Under the pieces are notes generated by a model. It saw only the letters and a list, made by a program, of their open reading frames with translations, did not search any database and was not told where the DNA came from. A stretch of DNA of 64,000 nt from Prorocentrum cordatum. Taxonomy: Eukaryota > Sar > Dinophyceae > Prorocentrales > Prorocentraceae. Position numbers and translations under genes: made by a program. The DNA is taken from the NCBI GenBank assembly GCA_963575745.1, contig CAUYUJ010019949.1, forward strand, positions 124,001-188,000, given 5' to 3'. Below are positions 1 through 11,950 of the stretch, in pieces (position 1 is the stretch's first letter; every line of letters begins with the position of its first letter).

Positions 1-845
1 GCATGCCGACGGCGAGGGCGACTCCGCCGCCACGCGCCGCACCGCCCCAGAAGGTGGAGAGAGGGGGGGGACAAGGAGGAGGTCGAGAACCAGGAGGAGG
101 AAGAGAGGCGGGACAGGAGAAAGTGGAGGTGAGGAGGGGGAGAAGGAGGACGAGACAGAGGACAAGCGACCTTCCTCCATGCCCAAACTGACATGCTTCT
201 AGCCGCCCCTTCCCGTCTTCGAATCTGTCCCTTGCCAACGTGTCGCAGCAATTGCGGCGCGCTTCCCGGCGCCTGCCAAGGACTGCCTCCCTCGCGATCC
301 CTGGTTCTCCATCTCCCATGGGCCCACATCGTCATTGTATGATCCTTGGCGCGCGTGCCCCTTGTATACACACCAAAAAAACGCACAGCGATATGCCCAC
401 ATTGCATCCGCAATGGGAGGATTACGCGGTCGAGCGAACATTGCGAAATTCGTCACGAATATATACTATTGTGCATTGTGCGAATCGGCCTCCCGAGACA
501 CCGACACAGCGAGACAGCGCGTAGCAAGCAGCCTGAGACGGAATTACTGCCCAAAAGGTCGCGCTCGCTTCGCATCGCCCCTCGCCGAGCCGAAATTGGA
601 GCGCGTGGTGTGCCCATCATCGTTCGAGACCGCAGCCGCCTCTCAAGCATGCTCGTGAGCGCATTGCCCCTTACTTGATTCCTTCGTTTCACATTCGTAA
701 AGTTCTGCCGCAGCAGAATAGAGGGGGCGAAGCGGCCTTCAGCACCGCGCCCTCGCGGGTCGACCCACTCCGCAGGGCCGCCCAGGAAGACAGAGACAAC
801 AAAAACTGACAAGCAGAGGCAGCGGGCGAGGGCGAGGGCGATGCC
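1..845. other. Left edge, no gene recognised
   Basis: Bases about 55-150 are purine-rich (GGAGG and GGAGAA runs). The remainder is mixed sequence in which I see no exon-like reading frame, splice pattern or repeat unit. Confidence 0.4.
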
Positions 846-1589
846 ATGGACAACGCGATCGCGATAATACAGAGTCCCCTCGTCCAGCTCGGCGGCAGAG
901 CCAGGACATTGGAGAACGAGTCGCACGTTACAATCCTGATCAACACAAAGTGCGACGCCCCCAGTCAGATGCAGGATTGCTTCCAGCAGTACCTCAAGAT
1001 GCGGAAGGAGGACCCCGACACCGACCGCGAACCCCCAGGGCGCCGCTGCCTTCCAGGGACTCTGAACGCTTTGCTCAGCTTCGAGCACAAGGACACCTCG
1101 CCCAGGATGCGATTGATGCTAGGGGGGCCGCAGCGGCTCTACGACATGCTCAAAGCAGGGGTCCCCGACAGCGAACGGATCTGGGTGGTGGAGATGATGA
1201 TGCCGCTGACCTCCCAAGAGACATGGAAAGAACCCGAGGTTCGGATTTTGTTCAGTTGCCGAGGAGAACTCGCGCTGCCGGAGGACCAGGCGGACCGCGA
1301 GAAAGAGATGAAAGCCATAGGCCAGCCCGAGGGCGATCCACATCAGCTCTTTTCCCACGGAGATGCCGACCTCCCATCTTCAAATACGCGGAGCACGGGC
1401 GCCCGTGGAAATGACCATAGCCGAGGCCTTGCGCAGAACGGGAGGCCAGATCTTGATCGGTCGCGCACCCAGGGGCAACCTAGTGCGACAGCTTGTCCTG
1501 AAGATGGAAGTGGACTCTCTCTGGGACTACACATGCATATGGCAGTGGATGCAACAAGTGGCTATGGATTGTCTACTCCTGAATTTTGA
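846..1589 (+). CDS. Orphan coding-like ORF, 247 codons, function unknown
   Basis: I do not recognise this protein. The frame from ATG 846 is open for 744 bases and has protein-like composition: acidic and basic residues are mixed, and there is a stretch reading RLYDMLKAGVPDSERIWVVE. The part from 1057 to 1238 is bounded by a good acceptor (cttccag|GG) and a GT donor (GAG|gttcgg), so it may be one exon, not a continuous ORF. Protein-like character in this frame fades after about 1350 and continues in another frame (see 1363-1680). It could be an exon, a retroposed gene fragment or a pseudogene. Nothing ties it to the kinase-like gene downstream except the shared strand. Confidence 0.35.
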   Translation: MDNAIAIIQSPLVQLGGRARTLENESHVTILINTKCDAPSQMQDCFQQYLKMRKEDPDTDREPPGRRCLPGTLNALLSFEHKDTSPRMRLMLGGPQRLYDMLKAGVPDSERIWVVEMMMPLTSQETWKEPEVRILFSCRGELALPEDQADREKEMKAIGQPEGDPHQLFSHGDADLPSSNTRSTGARGNDHSRGLAQNGRPDLDRSRTQGQPSATACPEDGSGLSLGLHMHMAVDATSGYGLSTPEF

Positions 1590-1680
1590 AGTGGGCTCTC
1601 TTTGGGGCTGCGCAAGTATTGACGCGGATGCACCAAGATACTTGGGCATGGAGTCTCTGAGAAGCACTATTCTGGGCTAG
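1363..1680 (+). pseudogene. Possible frame-shifted continuation of the 846 ORF
   Basis: In the +1 frame relative to the 846 ORF, codons from about 1400 give a protein-like run including MTIAEALRRTGGQILIGRAP, with mostly G or C at third positions. The 846 frame loses its protein-like character around 1350-1390, just where this frame gains it. Either a frameshift has broken one gene or an unrecognised splice joins two exons. No family recognised. Confidence 0.25.
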
Positions 1681-2590
1681 TCGCTTCTGGCGAATGCCCC
1701 GCATCGTCGCCGCGTCCTTTTGCTGTCTTCCGCGGTTTTTTCTGGCTCCAGGGATCTCCTGCTTGGCCGAGGCCGGACGGCCGAGGCCCTCGGGGGAGGA
1801 TGTCGGGCCTTCTGATTTCGATGGCGTCAGAGAACAGCTTCGCTGATTGTGCATCCAGCTGTGCCTTGATGTGCTGCGCCAAGTTTCACGTCTTCACCTG
1901 CTGGATGGACACTCCATGCAGCTGATATCCATAAATTTCCAGCCCTGGAGGGCCACCATCGTGCTGCTTCTTCTTCATCCTTGCGCGAGGCTGGCTTTCG
2001 CCTGGGCCGCGCCCCCGTTCTGGCGCCCCGCTGTGCGCATCAACCTTAGCTGACAGACTGCAGGAACTGACTAGAGAGGGTTTTCGAGCTAAGTCTCCAG
2101 ACCCCAAACCAGGGTCACCTTCTCACAAGCCTCTGCTCGGATTCGGCCTGAATGGGAATTGAGAGAGGACCCCCCCCCCCCTCGCCCCCCCCCCTCGCCC
2201 GCCTCCTCTTCCGAAAAGGCAGCGCCTCGCAAACGTGACGGGTCCCTCGTATAAGAATAGCCGGCGACTGCCTCCCAGGAGCTTTACCGGCACTGGGGCC
2301 CGCGATGCGACGGCCCTGGAGAATCTGACAACCAATTTGTCGGGTAGGGAACATGTTTGATCTAAGGTGCCAACTTGTTGGGCCCCTGCGCCGCACTTTG
2401 CAGCGCGGCTGAAGGAATGAATAGCTGCCGACGCTGATTCTCCCTTCCCCATCCCCCCCTGATTCTCCTCGGATTTTCCCTCCGCTGAGCGTCGACGCTG
2501 GTCATGCTGTCGCCGTTGCTGCTGCTTCTGCTGCTGCTCCTCGTCCTCGTGGAATTCCTGCGAAGCGGGCAGATGAGGCAGAGCCAGCCG
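1681..2590. other. No gene recognised; short C-run and CTG runs
   Basis: Holds a poly-C tract at about 2170-2200 and an interrupted CTG/CTC run at about 2515-2550. No exon-like island seen on either strand. Confidence 0.4.
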
Positions 2591-4520
2591 AACTAGTTGG
2601 ACCGCTCCGCAGACCAGGTGCAGTGGCGAACCGACCAACCATTTAAGACCAACCAGACCAGGCCAAGCAGAACAGACCAATCAGACCAAATGAAACACTC
2701 GACCGGGCAGGCCAGACCAGACCAATGCCAGCTAAGCGAATCGAACACACCATAACAACCGAACCAGCCAGACCAGATGAAGAATGTGCGAGACCACACC
2801 GGTAAGAGCAACAAGCCGTGATCGGATCCGAAAGGAATTTGCCGATTCGACCGCGTGGACCAACCAGACCGAGTGGAGCAGCCGCGCCAGATCCAGCAGA
2901 CCAGCCAACCAGACCAACCAGATAACATAACAGCCAACCCAAACCATGCCAAGCAGATCAGCCGGACGAACTAGACCAGCAAAGCAAACCGAACCAGGCC
3001 GACCGAACGAGTCGGACGTACCAGACCAGACGAAACAGACCAGTCAGGTGACTTACTCGACCAACAAGACCAGTCCAGATTCGAACAGACCAGACCAACC
3101 TAGACCAGCCAGACAAGTTCGAAGAACCAGCCGACAGCCAGCGCAACGATAAAGAAAGAAAGCGGGGGAGAAAGGGGTGGGGATGGATGGAGAGACAAGC
3201 AAAAGCTAGCGCGATGCATCGCAGCACGAAACAGCTGCTCGGTATGCGCTATGTTCTGCGCGGCGCGATAGAGCAGACCAATGAGACCAAGCAGACCAGC
3301 CAGCCATCTAGACCGGTTAAGCCGACGCCAGAGTAAGGAGATCAACCAGACCAACTATGCCAACCCGGCTGAAACTATATTGTCACACCTTGCATTACAG
3401 AGCTCATTGCAAGGCAAACCACGCGGAATAGGCAGACCATCCAGAAAAGCATGTCAAACCAGCCAAGTAGATCAACTAGGCCAACCAGACCAGCTAGCCA
3501 GACGAATCAGCCATACCAGACCAAGCAGACTAACCGGACCAGCGAGCCACCCAGATCAATAAAGCAGTTCAGGCGAATCAGCCAAACCAACCAGAACCGT
3601 CTATCAGACCAAACAAGTCAGACCAAGCAACATCAGCCACACTAACCAGACCAAGACTGCATTGCACAAGATACACTGCAATACACAAGAAACGCCAGCG
3701 CGAACAAAACATATCAGACATACCAGCAAGACGAACAAGTCAAACCAGCCAAGGTGGGAAAGGATTGAGAGACAAGCAAGGCATGGTGCAACTGCGCGCC
3801 GCGCGCTGTGCGCTGTGTGTTTCGCGGTGGAGCAGACTAACCATGCCAACCAGACCAGCTAGCGATCTAGACCAGCCGAGCCCAGACCAGAGTAAGCGCA
3901 GATTCACCAGACCAACCACATCAACCACACTAGGATTACACTACAACAAATTAAATGGCAATGAAAAGCGCGGTGGGGAAGCCTGCGCTGGGCACACCAT
4001 CCAGAATAGCAAGTCAAACCAGCCCAGCACGCCAACTAGACCAACCGGACCAACCAACCAGACAAGTCAGTTCAAACAGATCGTGCAGACCAACCAGACC
4101 AGCCAGACCAGCCAGCCATCGATATTAGTTGAGCCCAGACGTGACTGATCAGATAGACCAGACAACCCGCATCAGCCACATTGAAACGCATTGCAACGAA
4201 ATCCAACGGGGCGAACAACAAACAGCCAACCAGACCAGCCATATCAAAAACGAAGTAGACCATCCAGACCATCGAATGCCAAACCGAATTAACCAGGTCA
4301 TCGTCAACTAGACCAGACTGCAATGCAAAACAAACGCTGCAGCGGAACCTCTGCGATGCAAAAAGGCTTGAATCAAGCAGACCAGTAATGCCAGCACGTC
4401 AAACCAGACCACGCAGCCACCCAGACCAGTCAAGTTCAGACCAGACTAAGAAACTCTTCACCAACCAGATCAAAGTTTCTCTGCACGAGCAAAGGCATGC
4501 AAACACAACTGCAGTGCAGA
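2590..4520. repeat. Degenerate CCAGACCAG minisatellite array with interspersed longer units
   Basis: The short motif accagaccag/ccagccagacc recurs throughout with much drift. Longer segments are duplicated inside it: the stretch around 3170-3310 (gagagacaagca, then cgcgcc-rich sequence, then gcagaccaa) returns around 3750-3880. Pieces rich in 'ctgcaatgca' occur near 3393, 3655 and 4320. The same family appears at 24535-25400. Long W/S/G-rich and Q/T/N-rich open frames here come only from the repeat. Confidence 0.85.
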
Positions 4521-4524
4521 ACCC

Positions 4525-6320
4525 ATGTTTTTTATTGACGTCGTGGTTGGCGCTGCGCGCTTCGCGCCTCCATGGGCTTCCTGGAACCGCATTCGGCCCG
4601 CGGGCGGAATCGTCAGCCGCCATCAACAAGCGCGCGACGCTGCCAGGTCTGCGGCTGCGGCGCCAGCGGCTGCGAGGGCGCCCAGGAAGTGCGGCGACCG
4701 TCGAGTCTACGACGATCCCTTGGCGGACGCGGCGATCGAGGTCGGCGTTGAGGCCTCGACGCCCGTGGGCGCGCCGCTGTGGTGCGCGGTTCCAAACGCG
4801 GCCGCCCCCGCCAGGTCTACGGCGGCAGTGGCGGCAGCATTTGGGGCGGCAGGGGGCGACGATTCCGCCCAGTTGCTGAGGGCGTTCCAAGGCCGCCGTG
4901 TTTGCTTGAAGCGTTGCGCCGTTCCGGTGCCCCCTGGTTGTCGGTGGCCCGCCGCGCCTACCTGGGTTCCAGTGTCGCTGCGGTCGCTGCTTCGCGCATT
5001 CCGCCCCGCCTGTCCCCTGCCCACCCTGGGCCTGGGAGGCGCACTCCCGCCAGTTTTGGTCAGGCTGAGGGGCCGCGCGCCCGCGCGCCGCACTTACTCA
5101 CCCCCTGGCACCCTCCTTGCCGCGCGCCCAACAGCCGGCTGGTCCAATCCAGCGCCGGCTCTGTGCACGCCCACCCTTCTTTGGGCTTCCCCTTTCTTTC
5201 GCCGCTCTGCCCGCCGCGGCCGGGGCGCGCTCGGGGCTTCCTCTTTTCCGTTTCCCCGCCCTGGGCCCTTGCCTGGGTTCGCGGGCGCTCGCGCCCCGCA
5301 GCCCTTGCTGGGCCTCCAGGAACGCGGGCCCAACATTGCGGCCGTTGCTTCCCCCGGCGGGCCCGCCCTGCCCGCCCCGGCAAGGGGGGCCATGCGCGCT
5401 GTGACTGCACCTGTTCGGTGCCCGCCCTCGCGCCCCCCCCCCCCCTGAACGTGCCCTGTGGGTCCAACGTGTTCTTCGGCGGTTCGCGCGCGCTTCTTCG
5501 GCTTGCTGGCCGCCTGCCTCTCCGCCCCTGGCGCCTGGGCTGGTCTTGCCGCTCGCGCCTGCCCCCGCCCCACATCGCCTTTTGCAGGTGGTGGGCTTCG
5601 CTGTCCCCGCCCTTGGGGCGCCGGCGCTTCCTTGGCTCCGCGAGACATGTAACCTTGCCAGCTGACCTTTTCGGCATCTGCCCCCGCCGCCGCTGGCCAC
5701 CCAGCCCTGCTGCTGCTGCTGCTGCTGCTGGCCCCGCGCGGCGGCGACGGCCGCGCCGCGCACTCTGGGGGCGACCTTTTCCCTTCAGCGGCCCCGGCCC
5801 GTTTCCTCCTCTTCGGCCGCTGCTTCGCTGTCCCCCCCCCCCCCCCCCTCCTGCGCGGCGCTGCAATTCGCTTAAAAGCAACCCCGTTTTTCTTGTTCGC
5901 CACCGCAGTGACTGTGCCGAGCCCCCAACGAAAAAGCGTTTGCTTGAAGCGCTGGCAGTGCGCGGTTGACATCAAGGGCAAGCGCCGCGGGCCAGGCGGT
6001 GAGCGGAAGCCCGCGGGCAAGGCAACTGCACAGTCTGAGCGCAAGCGCAAGGCCAACAGGATCACGCTTGGCGTCCGCCCCAGAAAGGGGGGGGGGGGGG
6101 GGGCGCTCTGACCGCGCTCCGCTGCTTGTGTTTTCCTGAGCCCTCGCGAGTGCAGTCTTCCTGCGGCTGCGCGGTGGCGGCGCAGGCGTGGGCTGGCGCC
6201 GCGGTCCTGTTGCGCGAGGTCGAGGTGGGCGGCGGATCGGCGCGCGCAGCGCGTTCCGCTGCCCCGGGTGACAAAAAAACGCATGTGTGTCACGCACGCC
6301 AAGGCCAAACACACCTGCAT
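4525..6320. other. C-rich block with long open frames, coding doubtful
   Basis: Strongly C-rich on the + strand, with C-runs near 5435, 5835 and a G-run at 6087. Long frames are open in several registers on both strands (up to 396 codons on +, 408 on -), as expected when stop codons are depleted by base composition. The segment 4640-4880 on + is the least biased and could hold an exon (a frame reading RVYDDPLADAAIEVGVE), but no family is recognised. The motif tttgcttgaagcg occurs twice, near 4910 and 5940. Confidence 0.3.
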
Positions 6321-6589
6321 CGAGCACGCTCCCCAGTGACAAGCGTCAGTTATGATTTTAATATTTCACCATATGACATCCATTAGTAACACATCGGTAT
6401 CCCGCTTGAGTGACCCTCGTAGCAAAGAGGCACAAGTCATACGAAACACCCCGCACATGCGGATAAGAGTGAGGTGGCGGCGGGGGCGTCGGCAGTTTGC
6501 GAAACTCCAGAGAAGTCCGCCGCAGGCGCCAAAGTTTCACACATTATACAGAGAGCCCACCGCAGGTGCCGATTTCGTCGTGATGCCAA

Positions 6590-7110
6590 TGAGGGTAGGT
6601 CGCGGGTGGGTCGCACATGTGTCGCGGATGGGCCGCTGTTGGGCGGCGGGTTTAGAGGACAGAAAATCCACCCCATAATAACCACCCCGACAAGCGAAGC
6701 CGTTTAGTAAACGCGCGCAAGGGATGAATCGATCATGCCAGGGCTGTTTAGTAAACGCCCAGGGCCGTTTACTAAACGTCAATTGTCGGGTCTGGGTAGG
6801 TTTTACTAATTTGAGGGTGGGTTGCGGGGTGGGTCGCGGGTGTGTTGCGGGGTGGGTCGCGGGTGGGTCGCGGATGGGTCGCGGGGTGGGTCGTGGGGTG
6901 GGTCGCGGGATGGGTCGCGGGTGGGTCGCGGGGTGGGTCGCGGGTGGGTCGCGGGTTGGTCGGGGGGTGGGTCGCGGGGTGGGTCGCGGGGTGGGTCGCG
7001 GGGTGGGTCGCGGGTGGGTCGCGGGGCGGGTCGCGGTGTGGGTCGCGAGGTGGGTCGCGGGGCGGGGCGCGGGGTGGTTCGCGGGTGGGTCGCGGGTGGG
7101 ACGACGACAG
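6590..7110 (+). repeat. GTGGGTCGCGGG minisatellite
   Basis: About 45 imperfect copies of an 11-12 base unit, gtgggtcgcgg. Shorter versions of the same array are at 23460-23620 and 30360-30590. Open frames encoding G/W/V/R/S-rich or P/R/D/T-rich repeats on the two strands are products of this unit and are not genes. Confidence 0.95.
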
Positions 7111-7319
7111 CAACAGCAATCATTCTAAGATTGTTATTTTTTTTGCCGTGTGCCATTCAAAACGAGTTCCCCGCACCCCCGATACCCGCCAGTTTTTGTC
7201 TTCGTTCACACCCCCTTGGGGGGGGATTATTCTTCTTTGCGGGGGGCGGCGGGCTTAGACAGGCGGGCAAACCTGAACGGGCGGACAATCCTTCGTGGGC
7301 GTACATGTGCCCGCCATTG

Positions 7320-7720
7320 GAACTGGTGTGGGCCTTGCAAAAAGAGGAGGGGGAGAACGAGGGAGAGCGGGAGGAAGGGAGGGGGAGGGACGAAGGAAGA
7401 GGGGCAGCGCCAGGAAAGAAGGAGCGAAGAGGGGGGCGGTTGATTAGAGGCAGAAAGAGAGAAAGAGACAGAGAGGGATAGAGAAAGAGGAAGGCATATA
7501 AGAGAGGTCGACCGAGAGAGATAGAGAGAGAGGGGAGAAAGAGAGAGAGAGAGAGAAAGAGAAAAACACTTAACGAGGGAGGGGGGGCAGGAGAGGGGCG
7601 GGAAAAGGGAGGAGGGAGAGGAGGGAGAGGGGATAGGGCAGAGAGGCAGAAGGATGAGGGAATGGAGGAGGGAGAGAAAAGGGAGGAGAGGAGGGAGGAG
7701 GGAGAGGAAGGATGAGCAGG
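7320..7720 (+). repeat. Homopurine (GA-rich) tract
   Basis: Almost entirely G and A on the + strand, including gagagagagagaga runs near 7540-7565. It is the purine spacer of the composite element; a shorter GA run sits at the equivalent place near 30900-30960. Confidence 0.9.
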
Positions 7721-7739
7721 AATGTCAGAGCGTGAACGT

Positions 7740-10130
7740 TCGAGGAGGCCCTGGGCGAAAACGCCGTTCCTGAAGGAAGTCTCCGGCGGGAACTCACGAC
7801 GGGCGGGCGATCCCCTGACGGGCGGGTTGGGCGTGTGGGACATTCAAGCGGGATGCCTGAGTTTGGCGGGAGCGCGATTCCTAAATAAATTGTGACGGCG
7901 TCCTTGGCGCAGCGTGTTGCCTGAGCATCGAAGGCGCGATTTCCGAATAATTGTATGGAAGTCACAGGCGAGAGCGCAATTCTTGAATAAAATGTGAGGG
8001 GTTCTCTGGCGGGAGCGGGGGTCTTGATTCAATTTCGAGGAGGTCTTGATTCAATGGCGAGGAAGTCTCAAGCGGGAGCGCCGTTCATGAGTAAATTGCG
8101 AAGAAGTCTTAGATGGGAGCGGAGGTCTTGATTAAATTGCGAGGGGGTGATAGGCGGGAGCACCGATCCTGAGTACATAGTGATGATTTCTCAGGCGGGA
8201 GCGGGGGTCTTGAGTAAATCCGGAGGAAGTCTCAGGCGGGAGCCGTTGTTGCTGTAATCCAGGGGGCCAGGGGTACAGTTTGAGCATCAAGATTTGCCCT
8301 GTCAGAAAACAGGGTGCGAGCGTCGACGGGTACATTTTGATTGAGAAAAACCAGCATGCACCGGTGAGGGGGATCAACAATAATTCTTTTGCAGGCATGG
8401 GTGTTCAACAACAACCACAACAACAATCATTTTAAGACTGTTCGCTCTTACTGGCACGCGTGTCCTGCATTCCGTATACCCCAACCCTCGATACCCGCCC
8501 ACTTCGTTTTCGATTGCAGCCTTTTTTCGGCGGGAATTTATTCATGGTCGGCCACTGACTAGAGTGCGAAGAAGTCTCGAGCGAGAGCGCCGTTCCTGAG
8601 TTTGGGGGCCTCTCTGGCCAGAGGCTTTCGGAATACCCTTGGATGAATATCGAACGGAAGCCCTTGTCGCCGTGTCCGGGCCTCCACCAACTTGCATGAA
8701 TTACGGGAAAGTCTCGAGCGAGAGCGCCGTTCTTGAGTTCGGGGGCCTTCTTGGCCAGGGGCTCTCGGAGTAAATCGCGAGGAAGTATCGAGCAGGAACC
8801 CTTGTCGCCGTGTCCAGGCCTCCGCCAACTTAATTGAACCGCGAGGAAGTATCGAGCGATAGCGCCGTTCCTGAGTTCGGGGGCCTCTCTGGCCAGGGTG
8901 TCTCGTAGTAAATTGTGAGGAAGCATTGAGCGGGAACCGTTGTTGTCGTAGCTTGGTCTCCAAGGGCCCACAGTTAGGGTCAAGCCAACTCTCGAGCGGG
9001 AGCTTCGTTTTCGAAGAAAATTTAGCCGGCCTCGAGGCGAGAGCGCGCGGAACCGCTTCTGGAGACCAGCTACATTTATTCTTTAGAAGTGAGCATTCAG
9101 CAACAACGACAGCAATCATTTTACCCTCATGCGCGATGTTTCCACACGAAGCATGCGACCATTATGATAACCATCCACATCTTGGGGGACTCTTGTACTA
9201 CAGCGGGGTCCATTATTCCCAGTTCCAGATCTACCGCCCTATGAGGTCTTGCAAACGCCTCCTCCGCCCGCCTCGAAAACACATGCCCGCGGCTTGCTGC
9301 GCCGATGCGAGACCGCCAGTGGAACCCCAGCGAAGGGTAAAGCACAAGGAAGTATCGAACGACAGGATTGCCTTGGTGGGGATGGGGGCTGTCGTCGGTG
9401 AGGCAAGGACCTGGCCTTGAATAGAAAGGGAGGAAGTCTCGAGCATGGCTGCTGTTGTTGCTGGGAGCGGCGCCAATGCTGAAGAACGTAGGGCGCTAGT
9501 CCAGCGTAAAACGAAACGAAGTCTCGAGCGGGAACTCTGGTTTTGTTGGGACGGCGGCTTTCGGCGGCGAGGAGGAACACCGCCTTGAGCAAGAAAGGAG
9601 GAAGCATCGAGCGGGAGCCGTGGTTTTGTCGGGACGGGGGTTGTCGGCGGCGAGGAACAGCACCGTCTTCAGGAAAAGGGAGGAAGCCTCGAGCAAGAGC
9701 GTTGTTCTTTCTGGGAGCGGCGCCAATTCAAAAGAGAGTTGGGCGCCAGTCCAGCGTCAAACTGAAGGAAGTCTCGGGCAGGAGCGCTGGTTTTGTCGGA
9801 GCGGCGGTTTCCGGCGGCGACGAGGAGCACCGCCTTGAGAAAGAAAGGAAGGAAGCCTCGAGCGGGAGCGTTGTTTTCGCTGGGGCCGGCGCCGATGAGA
9901 GAAAGACTAGCGCGCCAGTCCAAGGTAAAACGGGAGGAATTCTCGAGCGGGGGCGCTGGTTTTGTTAGGACGGCGGCTTTCGGCGGCGAGCAAGAACAAC
10001 AGCCTTGAGTAAAAAAGGAGGAGGTCCCGAGCGGGAGCGTTGTTGTTGTTGGGGGGCCGGTTTTGGCGGTGCCCCAAACCTCTCGAGCGTGAGCCTCATT
10101 TTCACCGAAAATGTATCCGGCGCCTCGGCG
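7740..10130 (+). repeat. Module D array: gaagtctcgagcgggag repeats
   Basis: Units of roughly 50-110 bases built around 'gaggaagtctcgagcgggagc'-like cores, often followed by 'gttcctgagt' or by 'tggttttgtcgggacgg'. At 9420-10070 a longer unit of about 110-160 bases recurs four times. Related fragments occur at 28110-28140, 31080-31260 and 55140-55370. Confidence 0.85.
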
Positions 10131-10479
10131 AGAGCGCCAGGGCGCATGTAAGGGGTCCACATAATAATCGTTTAGAAACTAAAATTCAACATCATAAACA
10201 ACAGCGACAACGCAACTAGCATAATTCTCACCACGAAGTCCCTGTTCAGCCAAGCAGCCAGGGACAATGAATGACCGTTCGGCCCCCTCATTCTAATGAA
10301 GTGATCACATACATCAATCGTCAAACTGTCCGCATGGCTACCGTTGTATCCGCATGGTGTCCTCTGCTGTCCGCGTGGTTTCCTCTGTATCCTCTCCTGT
10401 GTCTCTCTAGCGGTTCCCTGCGGCTTTTCGATTGGCGCCCCAACAATCGCCCAATAATCGTCACAGTCAGATCTAAAGC

Positions 10480-10870
10480 AGATCCGAGGAGAGCAGAGTA
10501 GAGAAGAGTAGATGAGCAGGATCGAGTAGGGTAGAGAAGGAAAGAGTAGAAGCTGGTTCGGGCAAGATAGGGTTACATCGAGTAGAACAGAACGAAGGAG
10601 AAAAATACTATAGGAGTACATTGCTGTAGGGATAGGAGTAAGGTAAAGGTGATAATCGTGCTTTTATCTTCGAGTGTTCTCGAATGGGGTCAGGTATGGT
10701 CGGGTAGGGTAGGGTAAAACGTAGCGGAGCAGAGCAGAACGTAGCAGAGCAGAGTACGGTCGATTGTAGAGTAGAGTCGTGCAGAATAGAGTAGACTTGA
10801 GTGGATAAAAGGTACGGTTTAGTTGCGTAGTGTAGAGCGAGTAGAGCAAGGTAGAGAGGAGCATCATCAT
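10480..10870 (+). repeat. AGTAGAGCAGAGTAG minisatellite
   Basis: Short degenerate purine-rich motif (gtagagtag, gcagagcag, gggtagggta) repeated over about 390 bases. No coding signal beyond the repeat. Confidence 0.85.
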
Positions 10871-11782
10871 CGCATCTTCGTTTCTTGCCGGCGACCGGTG
10901 AACCACTCATCATCCACTTTTTCGCGCTTCCTTTGATAGACGAAGACGACCAGTGACCGACTTTGCGTCCTCCTTTGCCTACTCCTAGTCCATGCCAAAC
11001 AAAAGACCAATGCAGACCAGACTTTTCTATTCTAGTCCATCCAGGCCAGGCCAGCCCAGCCCAGTTCTCCAGTACATCAGTCCACTTCATTTCAGTGTCC
11101 TGGTATATTTGCAGCCTGCGCTAGCTAATATTCATTTTTGGTTCTGCCATCGGGGTCGCCGTCGTCGCCACGCCTGGGCGCTGTCCGAACAAGTGGCCAG
11201 GAGGACTTCCAGGAGGGGTCCAGGGTTATACTGTAGGTCTTGGGCAGGGCGGGGGGGGACGGCTGCACCACATCACCACATGGGGCGCTCCAGAAAGAGC
11301 CTGGCCGTCGCGGATCGAAGGAGTTGTCGTCTCTTTCTCGGCGGAAGGTCGGCCGTAGGTGGCGGAAGTAAAACGAGGGCGGCTCCGCCAGCGGAAGCCG
11401 GCGGACGACGGCGGAAGCAAAAGATGCGCCCCCAAAGTTTTTGGGCGGCGAGGCAATTTCATGGAGCGGTGCGTTCCGCCGACGCGTGCCTTGGGGCGTT
11501 CGGAATCACCCTACCATGCTACGTCAATGCGGTGATCGTCGGTCGACTCCCAAGAGATCCGATGCCTTGGTTGGTCAATACGTGGGCCCCGCGAGTCCCG
11601 ACCTTCCCCAGCCGTCTTGTTGACGGTCCCGGGTCCCAGTGAGGGCCCCCACAACTTGCAAAAATTGGCAAAGTTTTCCGTCGCCATTTCCTTCGCGACG
11701 CGAGGAGGTTCTGGGAGCCATCTGCCCACATCGTGGGCGGAGGCGAAGGGGACGAGTCGTCGCGGGCGGGGGTCGACCGGAA
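10871..11782. other. No gene recognised
   Basis: Contains a short ccaggccagcccag repeat near 11040-11070 and GC-rich sequence with runs of G at about 11250. Several frames are open but none is convincingly protein-like. It may be intron or upstream sequence of the exon at 11783. Confidence 0.3.
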
Positions 11783-11950
11783 GTGGGCGGTCCGGCCACC
11801 CCCGAGGCCATCCGGGAGGAGTACGTCAATTCGGTGAACGTCTTCGAGGCCCTGCCAGACCGGGCCGCCCGCATATTGGGCGAGCCGGCGTACGAGAAGA
11901 ACGCCGACGGGCAGGAGCTCGGAGGGAGGAGGCCGAGGAGCAGGATCAGG
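11783..11950 (+). CDS. Candidate exon, kinase-like gene model exon 1 of those seen
   Basis: Reads about 56 residues with strongly protein-like composition, including TPEAIREEYVNSVNVFEALP and then GEPAYEKNADGQELGG. Third positions are mostly G or C. The right edge is a phase-0 donor (ATC AGG|gtctac). The left edge is uncertain: AG sites at 11783 and 11806 are possible and the true start may lie upstream. It joins in frame to the next exon at 13281. No domain recognised; membership in the kinase-like gene is inferred only from strand and phase. Confidence 0.5.

Larger units (their letters stand above)
6440..10290. mobile_element. Composite modular repeat, long copy (modules A-B-C-D-E)
   Basis: Five sequence modules occur here in an order that is repeated at 30220-31560. 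A, about 6440-6590, is rich in ccgcaggcgcc. B, 6590-7110, is a gtgggtcgcggg minisatellite. C, 7110-7300, has caacagcaatcattctaag, then 'gatacccgcc' and 'acccccttggggg'. A purine tract follows (7320-7720). D, 7740-10130, has copies of gaagtctcgagcgggag, interrupted by further C-like pieces at about 8390-8540 and 9090-9130. E, 10225-10300, has gaatgaccgttcggccccct. No coding capacity is evident. A non-autonomous dispersed element is my inference from the conserved module order. Confidence 0.6.

Noticed and set aside
4779-5969. 396-codon ORF on + and 408-codon ORF on -
   Set aside because: C-rich composition depletes stop codons in several frames at once; composition is P/A/R-biased and no domain is visible.
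6724-7128. Glycine/tryptophan-rich 134-codon ORF (and P/R/D/T-rich frames on the other strand)
   Set aside because: Entirely made by the gtgggtcgcggg minisatellite; all registers are open because the unit has no stop.
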